A stretch of DNA of 64,000 bases from Xylogone sp. PMI_703 (Eukaryota > Ascomycota > Leotiomycetes): NCBI GenBank assembly GCA_021399445.1, contig JAJTUQ010000002.1:4278001-4342000 (forward strand). Reading direction: 5' to 3'. Numbering within the stretch: position 1 is the stretch's first letter; each line of letters opens with the position of its first letter. Shown here in pieces: positions 12,603 through 24,462 of the stretch. Under the pieces are notes generated by a model, which saw only the letters and a list, made by a program, of their open reading frames with translations, had not been told where the DNA came from and ran no database searches. A program made the position numbers and the translations under genes.

Positions 12603-13501
12603 GACAGCTGGTGGCCTACCGCGTCAACAAACGGAAATACAACCTTTCCCATGTGATGCCGCCAGTTCATGTGGATGTTGCAAGCAACGCAGATATCCCT
12701 CTCATCACATGGAAAATCGATTTCTCAAACGGCTTGGTGGAGAGCCAAGGAGCAAAACGTCCACGGCTCAGCTGCGTCTGTGGCTGCCATGAGGTGAGAT
12801 GGATCTGGGCTGGACCACAGCGGGCACCACGGGCACAGCTGAGTAGATGGAGATCGTTTCGGGGAGTTGGTGGTGGTGTTCATGCTCGGGGAATATCGCT
12901 GGTGTGTACTGTACGAGTGTACTATGTACTGACGTCTTCATCACGAGCTGTGATTGTTTGCTGGGAAGTGAGCAGTCACAATGCTGTGTAATTTGTATGC
13001 AAAGTTGCTGCAAAGAGACCTGCAGTTGCGTACAGTACCTGTGAAGAATGTCAGCGACGATCAGGGAACCCGAGGGAATCTTATTTCCACTGCATTTCTG
13101 CGCGGAAATAAACAATACAGGGCTGTTACCGCAATGCAGCACGGTGATTTTCCTTCTGCTCTTCCCACGGACGGAGATTCTCCAGCATCATCAGCATCAG
13201 ACAAGAACAAACAACGAGCCACAGCAGGAACAGGTTCTGATCTCATCCGCTGCCGGAGGCTTATCGGGGCTCTCTCGTCATTTTAGTTTTGCGCTGTGAC
13301 TGCCCCCCACTGAGCCTTGTTTGTACCTTTCCGGCGGGCGCTCTGGGCGGAGGTACCTGCCCGGTGGATCCCGTTCAGCCACCGAAGGGGCGCCGGTCTG
13401 GGCTGACAGAAACAGCACCACTACCTAATAATGCTCCACCCACATCACCGCTCTGGCACGCAACCGCCTTCGCCCCTCCTTCCTACCCGCTTTCCCTTCC
13501 T

Positions 13502-13522
13502 GGTACCGTACCGTACTGTACA
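13502..13522. repeat. Mixed TACCG/TACTG pentamer tract
   Basis: GGTACCGTACCGTACTGTAC: two TACCG units followed by a TACTG unit. A C-to-T change turns one unit into the other, so the TACTG tracts may be mutated TACCG tracts. Confidence 0.65.
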
Positions 13523-14377
13523 CATTATTCCCTTATCGCCAGATCCTCTTTTTTTTTTGCGCCTTTGGCCGCCGCTGCGGGTAAATTTGTTAAGGGGCCC
13601 ATACGCCGGGTGCTGCACATGAATTACTTCATTACTCTTTTCTCTTCTCCCCCTTGCTTCCCTCTTTTCTCTCAAATTCTTCCTTCGCCCCTCTCTCGAA
13701 CACTCCCTCCCCCTTCAGCCTCCTTCTTCGTCCAGCACGCAGAAGTAACTCTCGTGGCTGTTCTTCCCCAAGAACGCACTCTTCGTCCTCGTATTCTTTG
13801 TTTTTGCTACCACGCACTGTTGACTCCGCCTGCCTGCCTGCTTACTTGCCTTTGATTGTGCATGTTCGCTGGCATTCTCGGCTCTGCAACTTCGTCCAAT
13901 CCATCTGACGTGCAGTGAGGTCAGCGTGCCTATTTTGGTTGCGGGTGGTGGCTTTGTTGATTGTCCAAGACACTCCTTTGTTCATCATACGTACGCAACA
14001 CTGCTCAACCTGCGGACAAATTCAACACTGCGAAAATAATTGAGTGTAGTAATCTCAAACTTCTTTTGCACTCGACGTCGATTTTCCATCACCGACTGTC
14101 CCTCACTGTTGTGCGAGCGATTTGCGTTCTGGTAACCTTTACGTCGTTCGTTTCGAGGATCAGCCTTGTCGACATCGGCTTTACGGCATCTAATTGCTCC
14201 CGGTCCCTTGTGATACCCTAGGCTCCCGAGGCTTCCAGAAAAATCGGTTCTTCAGTTCATCCGTGAGACCAACTGCCCTGTTGGTCTCTGTTAATCGCAT
14301 TGAACTCACAGATTTGAAGACTGGGAGTGGGAATTGAAATCAGTTTTGCAGCGCATGAGCAAGAATCAGTTTTCAAA

Positions 14378-16475
14378 ATGCCTAGTTTCTTCAACAGACC
14401 CCAGGTGACGTTATTCGAGATTCGGTAAGTTGTGATCAAAAAAATTCAATAAGTAAAAGCGATTTGTATGGCTTCTGCTAACGCTTTTGAACTCCAGACT
14501 TGACAATCCAGTCATTATCCTCCGAGGAAGCGAAAATGAGGCTGCAAGCCAGATGCTTCAAGGCGCAGTAGTACTGTGCCTGACCTCGGCGCTCAAGATC
14601 GAAGATGTACATCTAAGAATGACTGGGGAATTGAAAGTTGGGTGAGTACTGCTTCCGCGTATTTTCATAAACTCGCTGGCGGCTAACAGCCGTGTCTAAC
14701 AGATGGAGTGAACAAAGAATTACCCCAACCGGTGTCGCCAACAATCGTGTTGATCGAACTAATGAGATTTTCAACCACCGATGGCCTCCGTTTGTCAGTG
14801 GAAGCGGCGGCTCCAATTCTTCAAAAGGCATGATTCTGCCGGCCGGCAATTATGAATGGCCCTTCGAGCTCGTGATACCGGGATCTTTTAGAGAGAGCGT
14901 GGAAGGGCTTACGGAGAGCCATGTCGTCTACAAGTTGAAAGCTACGGTGGCAAGAGGAAAGCTGGCATACGACATCCACGCTTATAAGCCTGTGAGAATT
15001 GTGAGGACTCTGGACCCCTCGGCCCTGGAGTTGGCCCATGCCATGACCGTCGAGAATGTTTGGCCAAACAAGATCGAGTACCAACTCATCATTCCTCAGA
15101 AGGCAATCGTATTTGGAACATCAATCCAACTAGAGATGCAGTTTACTTCATTACTGAAGGGGCTTCGAATAGGTCTTATTAAGGTCCAGCTACAGGAATT
15201 ACAGGAATTCTCGATACCTTCGATATCAGCGGCTGGAGGAGAGATAGTCCACAAGAACACAAGGAACGTCGAGAACTGGCAATTCGAGCTGAATGAGGAC
15301 AATTACCGGGACATACTCAACGAGGAAGGGCAAGACGGCTGGGTCCTCAATGAGTGGTTACCATTACCAAAACGACTGAGCAAGTGCATGCAAGATGTGG
15401 ACATGTCTGGCATTCGAATCAAGCACAAGGTTAAGTTCAATATTATGTTACACAATCCTGATGGTCATGTGTCGGAGGTAGGCACCTTTTCGCAACTTTC
15501 CCAAAAAATGCACACACTCACAGATTGCAGCTTCGTGCCACCCTTCCAGTAACAATTTTCATCTCTCCCAATATGCCTCTCAGCGAGGAGGGCGTCGTTT
15601 TGGATCAGACACCCATGCAGGTGAACTCCTCAGACATCGCACAGCATGCGCCACCGTTGTATGGCCAACATGTTCTTGATCAACTTTATGCCGACTTTGA
15701 CCCGTCTGGACTCATGACCCCCGCTCCGCAATCGGGCATGAATACACCATTCAACGCTCTGTCTCGACGAGGATCGCACGAAGATCTAGTAGCAGCAGGC
15801 AACGCCACAAGCAACGGCACAGGTTCAGTTCCACCCGCGACTCTAACATCGATTCTTCAGAATCTTGATGCTGATCCCCGACACCGGCCTGCGCCGTATG
15901 CTGGTCTCGGAAGCACATCGGGGGGTAATACTCCATTCCATCCTCATCACGCTCACGTCAACAGCAGCCACAACACTCCCACCTCTGCACCTCAGTCGAA
16001 TCCGCTTTCACGCAGAACCTCGGAAGAAGACAGCCCTCACTCATCGCATATTCACACTCCCCGCTCGGGCCATCATACCCCAGAAAACCTGGAAATCGAT
16101 TACTCCGACCTCTCTGAACTATGCAAAGTCCCCTCCTATCATACAGCCGTAAAGGCTCCAATACGAGGTATCAATGTTAACGATTCCTTGCCGAACTACG
16201 ACGCTGCTGTTTCTGCTCCTCCAACTCCAGAACGAGCCTTTAGTGCACCAGTTACGCCAGGTGCAGTTTCGACTCATGGAGACAGACACAGAAGCGCGGA
16301 AGTGAGTCTAGGCGAGGTCATGGAAGCACATGGCACGGAGAGGCCTAGGAATCCACAGAGGAGCAGTACTGGAAGCCGGTTGAGCAACCTAGTCGGATTA
16401 CATCCACCAGCGCCAGTACATGTTGGTGACACCGATGAGAGGAGAAGACTGCACTTCCTTCAGCGAAATCGTTGA
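14378..16475 (+). CDS. creD: creD/ART-like arrestin, HECT ubiquitin-ligase adaptor, 636 aa
   Basis: Alpha-arrestin that would bring the HECT ligase HulA/Rsp5 to plasma-membrane permeases for ubiquitination and endocytosis. In Aspergillus, CreD belongs to the carbon catabolite regulation network. Exons are 14378-14424, 14498-14641, 14703-15477 and 15531-16475, in frame throughout (1911 nt). Residues 1 to about 180 form the arrestin N lobe, starting SFFNRPQVTLFEIRLDNP and followed by the NHRWPPF and LPAGNYEWPFEL segments. The C lobe continues to about residue 345. The tail is disordered and rich in Ser, Thr, Pro and His. A PPxY motif (PPLY) lies at 363-366 and an LPxY variant (LPNY) further on, as expected for binding the WW domains of the ligase. 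The nearest characterised relatives are CreD and ApyA; I cannot separate these paralogues by eye. Confidence 0.88.
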
Positions 16476-17375
16476 GCTTTGAAACGTAGCGAACGGATCT
16501 GCACGAGCGTTTTGAGACACGGATTTAACCGCACCTAGAATCTGATTGATGACCAGTAAGCCGTAATTTGAACCATGAGCATTTCATGTCAGCACATTTG
16601 GAGTTTTTTGTTTTCTTTTCCGGTAGAGCACAGGAAAGAAATCAGCGTAGCATTGCATTGCATGCTCCTTTGGTACGGGTTGGGGAAAGGGGCTCGGGAC
16701 TTGGGATATTGGCACAAACGGCGCATAATGACGGATCCTCTTTTTTTTAATCATGAAGGGTAAACATATAGATTTTTTTGCTTCACACGAATACGGATGG
16801 AATATGCGCGGCGTTTCTGGAATAGGATTCAAGATAGGTCAAACAGCTCCTCTTTTTCCTCCTTTCGACTTCTGTCTTGAGCAGGATACCTCTTTTATGT
16901 CATGTTGGCCGGAGAAAACAGGGGCCGGTTTTATGATCTTTGATCCACAAACTTTGTGTTTCAAATGAGTTCTGTATATATAGACATCCATGCAAGCAGT
17001 AAAAGCAGTGCATAGCTTTTAAAGCGTATATATCCATTGCAGCGGAAATTTTGTCTTCTTGTCTACGAGTATAAGGTTTGATGTGAAAGTTCGTGTAACC
17101 CCTCCGAAGAGGCAATGGATGTGAATGAACATGAGCTGTTAAGCTGAAGTTAATACACACACACGATATGCAAGGGCAGAAATATTCAACGCTAGCATTA
17201 ATAACTATTTAACATATTTTCATCTCAGCCATTAAATAAATTTCCTAATACATTTCGAAAAGGGTTAAAAAAAAGAAACATAAAAGGTATTCATTCCCTT
17301 CAAACTTTCCTTTTCACTTGTTTCATACCGTATCAAAAAAGCAACCGCTGCGAGTTTCCCGTTACAATGGCAAAT
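16476..17375. other. Intergenic region, 900 bp, convergent 3' ends
   Basis: Lies between the ends of two converging genes and should hold both 3' UTRs. It is AT-rich with a short (CA)n run near 17155. No coding sequence supported. Confidence 0.6.
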
Positions 17376-19146
17376 TTACTTAGTTTCCTTCTCCCCAGCA
17401 GCTGCAGGTACAGCAGCAGGAGCCACACCAGGAGCAACTCCAGTCGTCTGCCCTGTGCCTCCGGCGCTAGTAGGCGTGATAGCTGAGACGGGAGCTGAGC
17501 CGCTGCTGCCGTTGGTCGCGACGCCGGTGTTGATGGCCGGTACGGGAGCGGCATTGGCCTTCATGATGATATCGTGCCACTTCTGGGCATCGGCGGGCGA
17601 GCGAGCCTTGAAGCTCAGCTCGGAGGAGCCAGATAACTTGGCGCCCATGCCACCGCTGAGGTCCTTGCCCTTGATGTTGAACTTGTCGCCGCTGACGGCG
17701 CCGACGACTGCGTCGGGGAGGTAAATGGAGAGTTGGGGGACGGGGTCGTGGCGGAAGTTGTCGGTGTCCTTGAACTCGTGGAGGAACTTGGAGGGGGTGA
17801 CGACGTAGTAGGCTGAGGTGAAGCCTGCCATGCTCAGCTTGTTTCGGCTCTTTCTCTCTAGGGTGCCCTCGATGAGTGGCTTGGTGCTCTTGTGGTTCTC
17901 GTTCGGGAAGCTGACGCTGTCCAGAGTGCGGTCTGGGGTGCTAGGATCGATGAGCTTGTCTGCGGATCGGGACATGAAGTTGATCCATTCGAATTCGGGG
18001 GGGATACGCTGGGCTGTGGCTAGCATGTCGGCGTAGCTGAGACCGGTCTTCTGAGCTTGTGCGCCCACGAATTGGTTGAAGGATGCCAGACTCTGCTGGA
18101 TCACCTCGAGGACATGGGCCTCGAAGGTCTCGAAGTTGTTCTGTACCGCGAGAATGTCACGGCGGTGGTTGTTCTCCTCCATGAGCTGCTTGTTCAGCCT
18201 GTGGATGACACCCCGGCGGATAACATAGGGGTCATCGTGGGCATTGAGCTTGTGTGCGCTGGAATCGAATCCAGCAGTGTGTGTTCCGAGAAGCTCAATG
18301 TGCTTCTGGGTTGTGTTGCGCGACTTCTCGACCTCCTTTGCAGTCTTGCCAATCCCGCCTTCGAGTTCCTTTGCCTTGGCCTTGATCTCCTTGTGTAAAC
18401 GGTCGAGGATCGGGAGGACAGAGCCTTTGATGTTTTTCTCGGTCTCAAGATGCGAGTTTATGATACCCTGAGCCACCACTAGCATTAGTCACCCTTCTCT
18501 CGAGATTTTGAGCATTTTATTGCTGCCAGACGCCATACCTGAGTATTCTGCCTGATGTTCTCAAATAACCCAGCAACACCGCCCAAGTTCTGATCGAAAT
18601 GATGTCCTTCTCTCAGCGGAGACTGAACGGTCTAGTTTTCTTGTAGTTAGAATCCCATCTTGGTGCGGAGCATTGAGTGTGTCAGGAAGCAAGACTCACC
18701 TTCAGCACCTTCTCATACTCCTTCGAGTGCGCATGGTGGAGTTTCTGTGTAGCACCAATATACTCCTCCAAGTACCCCACAGCGTGTTTCCAAGCCTGCA
18801 ACCGCTCCTGCAGGAGATCTGGTGTCTGTAGAAGTCAGCATGAGCTCTTGTTTTGGACCTCCCCCTTTTCTGCCCCTATAACCTCTCAACGTCCTCAATT
18901 GGCGCCAAAATAAACCTCTGACGACTAAAGATTCGCAGGCGCAAAGCAAAATACAAAGTAACTGGGGATTAAAAAACATACATTCATAGGATTCGTAATA
19001 GGCACGGCATCGTCGCTGGCGGCACTCATGTTGGAAGGTTGGCGGATAGGTAACTCAGGGCGCACCGCCTGCGCGGTGGTAGTCGCACCCTTTTCATTGT
19101 GGTGTGCGTGCATGTGCATGGTGGTGCCGGTATTAGTTCTGAACAT
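17376..19146 (-). CDS. slm1: Slm1/Slm2-type PH-domain protein, TORC2 effector, 491 aa
   Basis: Eisosome-associated phosphoinositide-binding adaptor. In yeast, Slm1 and Slm2 carry membrane-stress signals to TORC2 and Ypk1 and are calcineurin substrates. On the minus strand the exons are 19146-18982, 18825-18700, 18631-18539 and 18467-17376 (1476 nt, in frame). The final intron uses a CAG acceptor that leaves NTQ joined to GIINSHLE. Residues about 55-290 form a helical, BAR-like region starting TPDLLQERLQAWKHAVGYLE. The PH domain spans about 323-430, from PLIEGTLERKSRNKLS to a conserved Trp in AQKWHDIIMKA. The first 40 residues are poorly conserved-looking and rich in His and Thr; a second ATG at residue 40 (MSAASDD) could also be used. 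The C-terminal 60 residues are Ala/Pro/Gly-rich and end in EKETK. No calcineurin-docking PxIxIT motif was evident to me. Confidence 0.87.
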
Positions 19147-20500
19147 CGTTGCAATCTATCGTCAGCTGTAACTCTCGCGAAAAAAAGCCTCTTTTTCAAA
19201 CAAAAATAATTTATAACAAGAAATAAAAAACAGTGCAAAAGAATTATGTTTCTGGGTAGAGAAATTGGGAGTGAGCTTTTGTGCAGAGGGAGAGACGCTG
19301 GGAGGGAGAAGGAAGGAGGCCCGTGTTGTCGTTTTATTTATTCTCTCAGGAACTACCGCAACAACGACACCACGAACCCAACAGCGGACCTCATCGTCGT
19401 TCTTGGCCCGAGGTGATTTTGCTGGGTGGTCTGTGATAGCTAGATAATTAGCTATCTTACCCGTACCTAGCTCAGGGTCCTCGCTCTCCTTCTCTTTCCC
19501 TTGTTCCTCTCCCTTGACCTAGTCGCGTACCGGTAGGAGTCCCAAACGGAGCACCGGTATCGTACCGTACCGGCACCGTACCTGAAGAAGGCTTACCGTG
19601 TAAGTAAAAAGGGGTTCAAGTTATCCTCCTTCGTATTCGCAGAATTTACGAATTCAACGTAAAGTCGAGACGAGGATGCAGTGATTGGTGGATAGTTGGT
19701 TTCGTTAAATTGAGTTCACAGTGGCTGTGTACGAAAGGGTCTCCTCAACAGAACGAAAAAGGGTATATTGGATGATGGTGCTAATTAATTAAACAGAATT
19801 GTTATATTTACGTTCTTTACAGTACGGCCCGGGTTTTATATGTTCTGCTCTACTATCTTTACTATGTGGGTGTTCATGCCCAGCGCCATTGATTCACGGT
19901 GCAGTCTTGAGGGTGTCTCACACTTGTGCTCGGGACTGACGTCTTAGTGTTGATGCTGCAGTGGGAAGCAGGAGTTTGACAGGGAGCCCGATGACGTCGC
20001 AAGGGAAGTCGATCCGATCGTGGCAGATCTGGCGGGTGCACGGCCCACCTGTCTGCTTGAAACAACAGAATGAGATGGGATGATGATTGTATCAAGGGCT
20101 TTGGATTTTACATATGCTTACCGTAAGTGATTTACCGTTGCTCTATCATGCTGCTACAGTAATGCATTATTCTTTCACAATTAGAGTTCATGCAGGAACA
20201 CGAAATTTTAAAATTAACCGTAACCTCGCGACGGGTTTAAGGTTCTGACGGGTACAGCAGTGCCTCAATCCCACGAGTGACGCGGCCACTGACTGGTGGG
20301 CTCAAGGTGCAAGTTCGCTGCTGACTTTTTCCGCATCCACCTTCTGCATTCTTGCACCCCGTCCTACAGACGCGGGTGGCTGGTGCTGCTGCATCCGGCA
20401 AGTCACCCGAGCCGTGCTTTACTTGCGCTGGACTGTGTGGTGGACAATATGGTGGACAAATAGTGTATTGAACTATTACTCTGCAATAATCCAGGAAAAT
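19147..20500. other. Intergenic region, 1.35 kb
   Basis: Contains the promoter of the PH-domain gene and the 3' flank of the GH78 gene. There is a TACCG-rich tract at 19561-19583, with related CGTACCGG units just before it. No coding sequence supported; the open frame near 19874-20095 is short with no homology I recognise. Confidence 0.55.
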
Positions 20501-22705
20501 CTAAGCAACATGAACACTGTGGCTGCCACCATCAACCTCTAGAACCACGCTGGCCCCGGTGATCTGAACATCCCTTCGGCGGCGATTCACCTGCTTCCCA
20601 TCCAGCTGGATCTTGGGAAACAGTCCCCACGTCAAGGTCGGCAGCACTAGCTGGCCCTTGGTGCTCCGAGGCACGTTGAACTCCAACGTGTATCCAAGTA
20701 TCCCGAAATTCTGCCACTTGGCCTGGTACTTGCCTAACCCCGTGGTGAATCCTCCTTCAACGCTGCTTAGATCGCCAAATTGCGGTGCCAATTTCCACGA
20801 CGACCCTGAGGGGGCTGTGACGCTCAATCCGAGGACGTAATTGGTCAGCGCAGAGGTCGGTCCCGACGACCACCCATGGGAGTGCGAGACGTAGCTGGCA
20901 TCGTAGTCGTATCCCCGGGATGAACGATATCCGAACGTCCCGTTCTGCAGGTACCCCTCAATCACCGTGCTGCCCGTGCCATTGGGGTGGTTGATGTACC
21001 ATCCCCAGCTCCTTCGAATCAGATCAAGCGCGCGCTCCGTTTGCCCAATCGTCAGGTGCGCCTGGATTTCAAAGGATGAGATAAACGGGCTGATGTTCTC
21101 CGGCAGTTCGGGGGTTACGGCTCCGATGGGCGTCCAGTTCTTCAGGAGCTTGGTTGATATCTCTTGGGCCTTTTGTGTGCTATCGACCACGTCGAATAGA
21201 ATTGCCATGCTGTTCGCATCCTGGGGATGGAGAGTCGTGGCGGTGGCATTGTCCTTGAAAGAACCATAGTGACCATCCCAGCAGTACTCGTTGATAGCTT
21301 TGCGGAGGTTCGAAGCCCGGGTTAACCATGTGGAGGAGAGGCCAGTAGTATCACCAGCCCAGGTGGCGAGGTCGGCCCCGGTAATGAGAGTTCGGTAGAG
21401 GCTGCATATGGATTAGCTACTAGTCTTGATACAACATGCTAGAGGAACAAGGAGAAACCAACATCATATTCGCTTCAGTGTTATTATAGCCCTGCTGCCA
21501 ACGAGCCCAATCTCGAGTTCCCGTCACGTTGAGCAGCCCGCTTGCGTAGGTCACTTTCCCGTAGATATAGTTCATTGCCAGGAGATACTTGGCCCAGTTC
21601 TCTAGAAGGAACGCAGTGTCATTCGTATAGAGGACGTAGTTGTATGTTCCAATCATAGACCACATGTGGTAGGTATCCGATCCCTGTTGAAGAAGCGGAG
21701 GGCCTGCTTCCGGGAACGCTCCTGTCTTGGGGTTCTGTTTGAGGCCTCATCAGTACGCTGATAAAGTCGTGGTAATGTGATAGCAAGCCTGTTCTCTGGG
21801 AGCTAATTATTGAAGCTTACCTGGTTGTTGTACATGGTTTGAAGTGCATTCTTCACACTATCCAGGTCTCCAATGCTGACAAAAGTCGACGGGACCGCAA
21901 CACCCATATCTCCCGGCCAGACTGCCCGATCTCTCTTTGCCCCGTCCACGATGATAGTATCTCCAGGACCAAGTGTACCATTGTTAGCCCAGCCCGTAAT
22001 CAGAAATGGCACCTGTCTCCCAGTATTGACGGGGACTGCATTTGTCTGGAGAGTATATGCACCGCTATACCATATCTTGTTCAGTAACTGGTCGCTGCTG
22101 TGGAAATAACCTTGGTAGGCTTGTAGATTTGACCAGGTTGGTTGAAAGCCAATCTCAAGACTAACATCCGTAATTGAAACACTGTGATGCCCCTCGGTGA
22201 TTAAAAACGCAGTCATATAACGGAAACCACCGCGCAAGCGGTTATCGGGCATAGCATATGTTCCCCTACCGGCAGAGGTAAAATTGGCATATACGGCACC
22301 GTCAGGTCCTTTAAACTCCCCATTGGAAGAATCGGACCATTCGCCAATCCAATTCTTCGCCTCTGTGAAAGCCAGTCCTATAGCTCCAGGGCCAGTCGCT
22401 TCGTACTTCAATGTGACCAGCCCGCCCACTTCAATACCGAAGTCGAACACTAGAGCTGAACCATTGCCAGAGAGCTTGGAGTTTCCAGGGTAGTGCGATA
22501 TCGTTTTTCCAGTTTGGAGGGAGAGAATTGATTTAGGAGATATTGTGCGAGAAGACGGAGCGAAGATGTTAGATTGCCATTTTCCAGGAAAGGCCGTATC
22601 CTTCGGACCAGTGCAGACAGTGTCTCTCCAACATGAGTTTGCTAAAACAGAGCTCAAAGAAAGAAGAATGACGAAAAAGCGAAAGTTGAAGCTCCGAGTA
22701 GCCAT
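20501..22705 (-). CDS. Secreted GH78-type glycoside hydrolase (alpha-L-rhamnosidase-like), 685 aa
   Basis: Predicted extracellular enzyme of the six-hairpin (alpha/alpha)6 barrel type, probably releasing terminal alpha-L-rhamnose from plant pectin or flavonoid glycosides. On the minus strand the exons are 22705-21821, 21734-21463 and 21401-20501 (2058 nt, in frame). Residues 1-22 are a signal peptide with a hydrophobic core (FVILLSLSSVLA). A jelly-roll domain covers about 40-200. The segment DGAKRDRAVWPGDM at 254-267 matches the conserved GH78 motif that carries an acidic catalytic-site residue. WARWQQGYNNTEANM and SHGWSSGPTSAL are further family landmarks, the latter in the last part of the barrel. 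Several N-glycosylation sequons (NGT, NFT, NVT) fit secretion. The second intron has a GTTGGT donor, which is less usual, but the frame and the NMILYRT junction support it. It is isolated between two long non-coding stretches. Confidence 0.87.
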
Positions 22706-24458
22706 CTTGTAGCCGAAGGCAGCTACTTTTCAGCAATCCTACCTAAAGGAAAGAAAAATAGAATAATTGGGATCAACAAGGAAGAGCTATTCATATATCC
22801 TTACCAATTTTTGTTAGAAGCTATCTTACCAGGATCCACAGGAACGGTGAGCTGCAAGCTGCATTGCTATGAAGCTTCATGCCATTCGGTGAATGAATAG
22901 ACCGAAGAGGAGTTTGTCCGGAACGGCAGAATTCCACAGTTGACGTCGCGCAGATCTGCGGGGAAGCCATGGGGGAATTTTACCTCTCGGCATGCTACTG
23001 GAGGAGATGGAAGTGTCATGATCTAAAGTCAAAAAATGAGACGAATTTCTCGAAGCTGTGCGAAACCAATTGTCTGGTGGAAAGCCAGCTGGGCGGAGAG
23101 GGGTGGAGTCATCCAGTCTTCGGGTTGCATTATGACGAACTTCATAGCAGCCATCGCAAGAGCTGCTAGAACGCTATGAGCCTAAGAGTAGACGTCCTAG
23201 CATCTTCTAGCTGCCGACAGGCGCATTCACCTATTGAACATTGTCAATTGTCTAGGTCAGCTAATAAATCGAAGAGGAAGGAGATGGTTCCCCTGTGCAA
23301 TGGCCAAGCTCGTTACACAGTAGCTCCCGCCATGGCAAAGTCGTGGAGGCCTGCATCAAAATTATCACGTGACTCAATTAGGTGAGCATCTGGAAAGAGT
23401 CGTTTTCGTACTGTATATCCGTACGGAAGGTATACACGCACGACATGCCTTAGTTCTGGAACATGTCACGGAACCATGTCGTATTACGGTACATGCAAGA
23501 AATAAGGAGCAGATCGGGCTCCATGTTTCTGTGACGGGCTTTGTACTTAATGTTACCCCGCAAAAGCTTGACTTCCCAAAGCACTCTTTGTTGTGTCCCT
23601 GACAACCCAGTGTCGGATGTGTGTACTTGTGTACTTGTGATGCTCTGCGATGTATGCGATACATACGTTTTTGTGGTTTGTGTCCTGAGGTACCTACCGT
23701 ATCGAGCTCCTGCCCAGCACTCAAGTGCATCATTCCTGATCAGCATTATCCAATGGTTAGTCAGATCGTCGGAGGCGAGTTTGGCCTAAGCGCCAGCACA
23801 AGAATTTAAGGTTCAGGACAAACGGCGGATGTCAGTGGCGCGCTGCACCCAAAGGGAGAGTGTCGCTCGAGATCATGTGTTGGCGCGGTTGAATGCCTCC
23901 GACGATAGAGGCGCCCCTTCAGATTGCGGGTGGCAAGCCCTGATAGGGGCGACCGAGAAGGGTCACTGCAGGTGCAAGCTGTAAAATTAGAGAAATACAT
24001 TATCTTGTGTACTTGTATTACTGTGTAATGTACTCTGTGATGGGTGCTCGGTGGTCAAGCTGTCTCCGTAGCTTCTAGATGGGCCGGTAAGCACGAGACT
24101 CAGCGTACTCCATATTAATACGGCCCCATCTCAGGCATGAAGGGATCTCAGTACGCTTCGTGAACGGTCGGCCGCAGAGACGTAATGGTCCGAATGGGCG
24201 ATGCGCGATTGTCTGGCGCTCTCGACTGCCCCCAGCAGGGGGGACCCGCTATGCCCGCCCAGAGCAGTGCCCGGTGATAGGACTTTCCAGGTCACAACTC
24301 TTAGCGAAACCACCGCGATCTTCAACCCATTCCCATCTCAGCCTTTGGCCTTCCTGTACGCTATGTGGTGACTACTCCTCCTGCGCCGTCCTGAATTTCG
24401 TTCCGTGTTTTTCTGATCGCATGGCCCGTCGCTCGCTATCCTGTATGAGTGCTTCCAG
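22706..24458. other. Intergenic region between divergent genes, 1.75 kb
   Basis: Upstream sequence for both the GH78 gene (minus) and the Zds1-type gene (plus). I see no coding sequence. Several short overlapping open frames around 23,370-23,790 have no splice support or homology that I recognise. CACGTGAC occurs near 23,367. A GC-richer zone lies near 24,150-24,250. Confidence 0.55.
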
Positions 24459-24462
24459 ATGA
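24421..24462 (+). other. Short upstream open reading frame overlapping the Zds1 start (ATGA)
   Basis: ATG codons at 24421 and 24445 share a frame and end at TGA 24460-24462. This stop overlaps the proposed main ATG at 24459 as ATGA. The long version encodes 13 residues. Such an overlap can allow reinitiation and may tune translation. Confidence 0.45.

Larger units (their letters stand above)
8985..14377. other. Gene-poor region, 5.4 kb, including the long leader of the arrestin gene
   Basis: No supported gene. Open frames here lack an ATG, lack splice partners, or overlap simple sequence. The stretch contains several TAC(C/T)G pentamer tracts and two compact palindromes, listed separately. 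From about 13,450 to 13,850 the top strand is strongly pyrimidine-rich (C/T runs), as in many fungal promoters and 5' leaders, so transcription of the downstream arrestin gene may start near here, giving a leader of several hundred bases. I saw no transposase, integrase or reverse-transcriptase fragment. A decayed repeat origin for the middle part is possible but not shown. Confidence 0.5.

Noticed and set aside
13289..13855. Plus-strand open frame of 188 codons upstream of the arrestin gene
   Set aside because: No ATG at its start, and its composition comes from a pyrimidine-rich leader (Pro/Ser/Leu-rich translation).
24449..24460. Zds1 start at a GTG codon at 24449
   Set aside because: GTG is not a normal start in fungi. 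The spliced model from ATG 24459 joins in phase to the conserved frame.
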